Origin: Chinchilla lanigera
Lineage: Eukaryota > Chordata > Mammalia > Rodentia > Chinchillidae
DNA length: 64,000 nucleotides
Reading direction: 5' to 3'
Assembly (NCBI RefSeq): GCF_000276665.1
Contig: NW_004955418.1
Span: 595,211-659,210 of the forward strand
Below, piece after piece: positions 58,561 to 64,000 of this stretch; the first letter of the stretch is position 1; every line of letters begins with the position of its first letter. A program made the translations under genes and the position numbers. The notes under the pieces were generated by a model, which had not been told where the DNA came from, ran no database searches, and saw only the letters and a list, made by a program, of their open reading frames with translations.

Positions 58561-59521
58561 ACCTAATACTGGTGGGAGTGCAGCTCCAGCAGAGTCACAG
58601 GCTCCTTGTTTGGGAGGGACTGTTGCTTAGGACCTACTCTTATCTTTGATGTCTGGAAAGATAAGTCATCTGGCCAGAGATGGAAAGATGGGGAGCCCTC
58701 TCATTCTTGACCCAAGAGCAAGGCTGGGTCAAGGCCTCTGAGTGCTCCCTGTTAGTGGTAAGAACCCACGTCCTTCCCAGGCCCACTGCAGCTAGGGCTG
58801 AACAACCCCTGTGTGAACATGTGAGAGCCCTACTTCTGAAACGCAGCTTCTCTCTACTTTGCATTTTAGTCAAGAAGTCACTGCTGCCTACCGTCTACCT
58901 AATTACAATGCCAGGAAGAAAAAGGCAGTTTTGCAGGTCTGTGTCTCTCCGGGAAAGGTTAGGAGACGAGTGATGAAATCCATCCTTCCACGTTAGTGTG
59001 GGGGCAGGCTCTTTATTCCCCGAAAAGCTTCTTCAGATGACCTCTTGGTCTAGACTCTGTGTCTGTCTCGGCAATCGCTGTCATCTGAATGTCACATTAG
59101 GACATTCGGTGCTTCCTTTTCCGTCCTTCTCAGCAGGTTGAGATTAATGTGTACTATATCCTAATTTGAATGCTTGTTAGTATTTTTAGAATACCCCTTT
59201 CATCACACATTTCCCAAATCGAAAACTTTCGTCTCTCCTCATTGCCTCTAGGCTCATGTCCAGACCCAGCCTGTTTCTATGGCCTTTCACTTTCTGATTC
59301 ATCTTAAATCCTCTGCAGCTCATTACAGCCATCTCACTGGCTCGCTGGACCCAAACACATCTGCCTTCTGGCTCCTGTGCCCCACTGAGCTGCCCCCTTG
59401 CCTGTACGGAACAGAGCTGTGCTGTCTTTCCCTAGGTCAGCTTGAGTCTTTCCTGACCTCCTTTATCACAGTGATCTTTCAGGGACTGTACCAACCAGTC
59501 TGTATCACCTTGTTTGTCATT

Positions 59522-59790
59522 TAAAAATTATGGTAAAAAGCACACAATATTTACCATTTAACCATTTTGTAAGCAATAGTGTTAAATGTACTGACATTGC
59601 TATACAACAGGTCTCCAGAACTTTTTCACTTGCCTAAGTGAAACTCTCTGCCCATTAAGTGACAGTTCCTCATTTTACTTTATTTGGCATTTTATCAAGG
59701 ACCATGTCGCGATATTGTATACACTGAACTGTCTAGTTCAGCTAGCATTCTTTAATCACCAGAGTTCTAACTAAGGAATTGGTAGGTTCT
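59522..59790 (+). repeat. L1M 3' UTR fragment
   Basis: ATATTTACCATTTAACCATT, TATACAACAGGTCTCCAGAA, AGTGAAACTCTCTGCCCATT in the known order. Confidence 0.82.
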
Positions 59791-59935
59791 AGGAGAATAT
59801 GAAGCCATTTGAGACACATCCACCAAAAGGAAAAAGATCATAATTGTTATTGAGTAAGAGGTTGCCTTTTCATTTGTGTGTCTCCTTTCCCTAAATAGAT
59901 AATATGAAAGTGGCCTTATTATGAGCCACCATTCC

Positions 59936-60640
59936 TTTTCTTCTCCTCTTCCTCCTCTTCCTCTTCTTCCTCCTCCTCCTCCTTCTTCCCTCCTCTTCCT
60001 CCTCTTCCTCTTCCTCCTCCTCCTCTTTCTCTTCCTTCTTCTTCTTCTTCTTCTCCTTCTCCTTCTCCTNNNNNNNNNNNNNNNNNNNNNNNNNNNNNNN
60101 NNNNNNNNNNNNNNNNNNNNNNNNNNNNNNNNNNNNNNNNNNNNNNNNNNNNNNNNNNNNNNNNNNNNNNNNNNNNNNNNNNNNNNNNNNNNNNNNNNNN
60201 NNNNNNNNNNNNNNNNNNNNNNNNNNNNNNNNNNNNNNNNNNNNNNNNNNNNNNNNNNNNNNNNNNNNNNNNNNNNNNNNNNNNNNNNNNNNNNNNNNNN
60301 NNNNNNNNNNNNNNNNNNNNNNNNNNNNNNNNNNNNNNNNNNNNNNNNNNNNNNNNNNNNNNNNNNNNNNNNNNNNNNNNNNNNNNNNNNNNNNNNNNNN
60401 NNNNNNNNNNNNNNNNNNNNNNNNNNNNNNNNNNNNNNNNNNNNNNNNNNNNNNNNNNNNNNNNNNNNNNNNNNNNNNNNNNNNNNNNNNNNNNNNNNNN
60501 NNNNNNNNNNNNNNNNNNNNNNNNNNNNNNNNNNNNNNNNNNNNNNNNNNNNNNNNNNNNNNNNNNNNNNNNNNNNNNNNNNNNNNNNNNNNNNNNNNNN
60601 NNNNTTCTTCTTCTTCCTCTTCTTCTTCTTCTTCTTTTGG
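59936..60640. repeat. CT/TTC-rich microsatellite containing a gap
   Basis: CTTCCTCCTC and TTCTTCTTC arrays occur on both sides of the N run. ORFs across it (poly-Glu/Lys/Arg) are artefacts. Confidence 0.93.
60070..60604. other. Assembly gap, 535 N
   Basis: The non-round size suggests an estimated gap inside the CT microsatellite, unlike the 100-N gap in exon 1. Confidence 0.95.
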
Positions 60641-60829
60641 CACAAGGCAGAATAAGGTGACTAAATAAAGCCAATTTTAGTTATTGGATTACTCTGTAAC
60701 ACTCAGGATAGGGACGAGTATATATCTTCACTTGATATTTACATATGCTGATGTAAATGAGTCCTTGGGCTATTTGAGGAGTGTTTATAATTCTCTCATC
60801 TAGAAAATACTTTTTCTTTTAAAGAAGGA

Positions 60830-61380
60830 AATTGTCCTTTCATCATAATAAGGTTACTTTTACTGCTTTTATTTATAAATGTAATATGTGCCTGTCAGAG
60901 AAGTAAAATGAAACAAAACAGAAAGGGCAGACAAGCATAAATACTAGTAAGAGGTGTCACACTCTCCCAGAGATGACTGCTATTAACCCTGTGCTTCTGT
61001 CCTTTCTGATTTAAGTGACCAGGGGGCTATTTTAGAAGTTCTTTTTGAGGAAGGAAATTCTGAGCTGAGATATGGAGGATATGAGAGAGACAGCTTCCAT
61101 GTGAAGATCAGGGAGGAAGCATTCTAGGAAAGAGAACAATGCATGCAGTGACCAAAGCTGGGAATAACTGGGCATGTTTGAAAATCTATAAGAAAATTGC
61201 TAAGACGCAGGGAGGAAGAGGGGAAATAGTACATTGAGAGAGACAGATGTAGATGGGACTATTTTTAGGGCTCTTCTGGGATTCCTATAGATCGTGGTTG
61301 AAGCTTTGTATTTTATCCTAAAGTCTGAGAGAAGCCATTGGAGGGAAGTGACATGATCTGATCTACTTAAGGAAGATTGC
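60830..61380. other. Old repeat-like stretch, family unknown
   Basis: AGAGATGACTGCTATTAACC near 60970 suggests L1; GGAGGAAGCATTCTAGGAAA near 61109 resembles an unnamed ancient repeat. Confidence 0.45.
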
Positions 61381-61870
61381 CCTCAATTAATGTAATTTTC
61401 TCTATTAACAAATTAAAAATGAGACCCCCCTACACATAATAATCATCTCATTAGATTACAAAAATCAATGACCTACAAAGGAAAACACCACACAACAAAT
61501 GATCAGGTGTCTTCACTGAAATGGAGTCCAAGACGGCAAAAAAAGAAAGGGCGGGACAGCCTGTTGCTCAAGAGATCCAAAAGGCAAAAAAATTATTAGG
61601 CCAAATCAAGCCATAGTGTGTAGTTCCTTGTGTTTGGGTGATAAAACTACCAGAACAAAGTAAAGAGATGTGTACCAAATAGGTGGGAGAACAGTGCCTC
61701 CTCGGTGGAAGAGCTCGTAACAGGGAAGAGACATATAGGGCACCTGGTTGACTGATTTTGCCTGTTTCAGGACTGCTGTTTGTCTTACAGTAACTAAGTC
61801 TATTTTTATGCTGTTTACTATAGTTGTGTTACTTTAGATATGACAACGCTTTTAAAAGTTGACAACTGTT

Positions 61871-61978
61871 GGGGCTGGGGATTTAGCTCAGCGGCAAAAG
61901 TGCCTGCCTGGCAAGCACAAGGTCGTGAGTTCAGTTCCCGGTACCGGAGAAAAACCAAAAAAAAAAAAAAAAAAAAAG
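61871..61978 (+). repeat. ID SINE, youngest subfamily, 13-bp target duplication
   Basis: GTTGACAACTGTT at 61858-61870 and 61979-61991; body ends CCCGGTACCGG plus poly-A. Confidence 0.97.
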
Positions 61979-62099
61979 GTTGACAACTGTTTATGATAAA
62001 GTAGAATGAAAGGGAATTTCCTGATCAGATAAACTGACTACCATATAAAAATACTAAAGCAAACATGTTTGTAAATGAGGAAATGTCAGATTATGTACA

Positions 62100-62968
62100 T
62101 TGAATCTGAGAATGAAACAAGATGTCCATTACCACCAGTGCAGAAAGACTGAAAGAGAATGTGTGCATGTGTTGGGGGGGTGTGCAGAAGAACCAGAAAA
62201 GAGGAAATAAAATGGACACTTTTTGGTTTTATAATTCTTCAGCCCTCCATGATTTGATCTACAGATTGTAATACCCTAACAAGGATTTTTTGTGTTCTAA
62301 AATTCTGAAAAAGGTGGGAGAAAAGTCTTGTGTTACCAAATAAAAGGATGTAGTATGAAAGTAAGATAATTAACACAGTGTATAGCCACACAAGGACAAA
62401 CTGACCAATAAAATGGATTAGAAAGTTCAGAAATAGACTTATAAAATATGGAAGCTCAATATATGACATAAGTAGCATATCACACCAATAGGAGAATAAG
62501 AAACTATATCATAAATGGAACTGGGAAAATTATATGTAAAAAGTGAGATTGGATCCCTTCTTACATGATGTATAAAACATCAACCCCAGGTGGCTTAAAT
62601 ATTAAAACACAAAAATTACTCTTACCTTTAAAACTCTTAATAGAAAATATAGGCTATTGTCTTTTAGATATGAAAAGGGAAATATTTTAAATAAGTCACA
62701 AGTATTTACTACAAAAGAAAAGCTGATAAATTTGGCTATACTAATATTAAGAATTTTATGTATCAAAAGGCACATTCAAGAAAATGAAAAAGATAGCTCA
62801 TAGACTGAGAAAAGATCTTTGCAACATACACAAGCAGCAAAAGATTAGTATTAAGAATTTTTTAAAAAACCTTCAAAAAGGGGCTGGGGATTTAGCTCAG
62901 TGGCAAAAGCGCCTGCCTGGCAAGCGCAAGGTCGTGAGTTCGGTTCCCGGTACCGGAGAAAAACCAAA

Positions 62969-63031
<63 letters not shown>

Positions 63032-63240
63032 AAACCTTCAAAAGTACTTGTATAAACTAATAAGAAAAGCACAATAGAAAAAGATCAGCAAATGACAACA
63101 AGCAAAGAATGGGATAAATTTAAAATCAATAAAAATATGAAGAGATGTTCAACATCATTAGTGATCAGGGAGCTGGAAATTGAGAGCACATTTAGATAAC
63201 TTTTGACACCTGTTAGATTAGCAAAACTTTAGAAGTTTGA
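62100..63240 (+). repeat. L1M ORF2 3' remnant, split by an ID
   Basis: TGGAACTGGGAAAATTATAT, GATCTTTGCAACATACACAA, GAAGAGATGTTCAACATCAT, TAGTGATCAGGGAGCTGGAA follow the L1 ORF2 3' region; many stops. Confidence 0.82.
62881..63034 (+). repeat. ID SINE, youngest subfamily, with (AAAT)n tail
   Basis: One substitution from the 27581 copy over the head-to-GGTACCGG body. The tail has grown into an AAATAAAT array (about 62964-63030). AAAACCTTCAAAA flanks it. Confidence 0.95.
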
Positions 63241-63416
63241 TAATTCTAAGCATTGAAAAGAATGTGGGTCCACAGGATCTTTTCAAAATAGCTAGTGAAA
63301 GTAAAAATTGACAACCAGTTTGAAAAACAAAATTTAATACCTACATGCCTTAGAAGGCAGAAATTTCATTCTTATATGTATTTATTTTTCCAGGAGAAAG
63401 TCTTGCACTTATATCA

Positions 63417-63947
63417 TGTTATGGCTTGTGTCTAGATGTTTCCTCAAAGCCTACCAGTCATTGGTGGAATTTTTCAGAGGTGGCTGATCTAGACTATGTG
63501 ACACTGGAATCAATACATGGGGCAATGTTAGGCTCAGGGCACTAAGATGAGGGATGTGAGTGTTACCCACCCTGAGTTGCCTGGAGGAGGTATAAGGGAT
63601 AGAACGAGATGTGGTGGTCACTTTTGCTTTGATACCTTCTGCCCACCATGAACTGTTTCTCTGTTGAAGCCAACCAATTATGGACTGAAAGCTCTACAAA
63701 CTGTGAGCTAAATAAACCTTCCCCCCCCCCTTTTTTTTTTTTGAGTTGAGGTCTTCCTATGTAGTTCAAACTGGCCTAGCACTTACTACATAGCCCAGGC
63801 TGGCCTTGAACTCTTGGCAATTCTCCTGCCTCATCCTCCCAAGTGCTGGGATTATGGGTGTGCACCACCACACCCAGTTAAACCTTTCCTCCTTTAACTT
63901 TGGGTGTCAAATATTTTATCTCAGCCATGAGAAAAATAACAAAGACA
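63417..63947 (+). mobile_element. MT/MST-type MaLR solo LTR split by a B1
   Basis: TGTTATGGCTTGTGTCTAGA start, TATGGACTGAAAGCTCTACA, GTGAGCTAAATAAACCTT, then after the B1 TTTGGGTGTCAAATATTTTA and AACAAAGACA end. No clean target duplication seen. Confidence 0.85.
63731..63880 (-). repeat. B1 SINE, minus strand, inside the MaLR LTR
   Basis: T-rich tail after a C run, TATGTAGTTCAAACTGGCCT, GTGCTGGGATTATGGGTG, CCACACCCAGTT. Confidence 0.92.
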
Positions 63948-64000
63948 GAATTTCATACCAGAAGTAGGGTTGTTGCTGTGACTATGCCTGACCATGCGGT

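Larger units (their letters stand above)
12355..64000 (+). other. NRG2: NRG2 intron 1 (5' portion)
   Basis: From the exon 1 donor to the window end there is no further NRG2-like coding exon. NRG2 has a very long first intron in other mammals, so 51.6 kb of intron is expected. The sequence is a mosaic of SINEs, LTRs, L1/L2 relics, DNA transposons and unmarked non-coding DNA. Longer stretches with no repeat that I could name are 12570-15520, 15600-16590, 16760-17550, 17700-19800, 22200-25280, 29400-31670, 32460-33430, 35210-37090, 44750-45180, 46330-47060, 47230-48040 and 57080-58130. Confidence 0.85.

Noticed and set aside
59767..60674. 250-290-residue ORFs on both strands
   Set aside because: Made of N and CT/GA microsatellite; the poly-Glu/Lys/Arg/Leu translations are artefacts.
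1..64000. CRISPR arrays, bacterial operons, insertion sequences
   Set aside because: No regularly spaced direct repeats; the sequence is a mammalian nuclear genome.

Overview
This is mammalian nuclear DNA, almost certainly from a rodent, and it carries one recognisable protein-coding exon. The exon is the first coding exon of neuregulin 2 (NRG2) on the + strand: it starts at 11563, is interrupted by a 100-N assembly gap at 11776-11875, and ends at a consensus splice donor after 12354. It lies in a CpG-rich promoter island (about 10850-12570). Everything downstream to 64000 reads as the start of a very long NRG2 intron 1. Everything upstream to position 1 reads as intergenic DNA. I found no second gene, no convincing processed pseudogene, and no structural RNA gene.

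The host lineage is inferred from the repeats. 7SL-derived B1 SINEs, tRNA-derived ID SINEs and ID-B1 fused B4-like SINEs are abundant, and MT/MST-type MaLR LTRs are present, but I saw no B2 SINE. The ID copies share a diagnostic GGTACC-containing 3' half and several are nearly identical. This points to a mouse-related rodent outside the muroids; a beaver-like (castorimorph) source is plausible but not proven. Older layers (MIR, L2, L1M, MLT1, MER2/Tigger and hAT-like transposons) are those expected of any placental mammal.

Layout. 1-2080: SINE remnants and a long L2 relic split by a hAT-like element. 2080-3640: a dense nest of B1, ID and an unfamiliar 669-bp LTR. 3650-9230: mixed MIR, ID, B4, B1 and L2 with a rearranged patch at 7000-7310. 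9230-10850: low-repeat upstream DNA with one ID. 10850-12570: CpG island, promoter and exon 1. 12570-64000: intron 1, mostly decayed repeats, with a second copy of the unfamiliar LTR at 49863-50847 (opposite orientation, itself split by a MaLR LTR) and a CT-rich microsatellite holding a 535-N gap at 60070-60604.

The most interesting observations are: (1) a two-copy, apparently undescribed solo-LTR family whose ends, target duplications and nesting order can be read from the sequence; (2) a 114-bp, one-mismatch inverted duplication (7102-7215 against 9111-9224) next to a perfect 22-bp hairpin and local direct repeats, which looks like replication template switching; (3) the exon 1 gap, whose N count breaks the NRG2 reading frame and creates a false 361-residue ORF; and (4) a retroposition footprint made only of poly(A) with a 15-bp target duplication.
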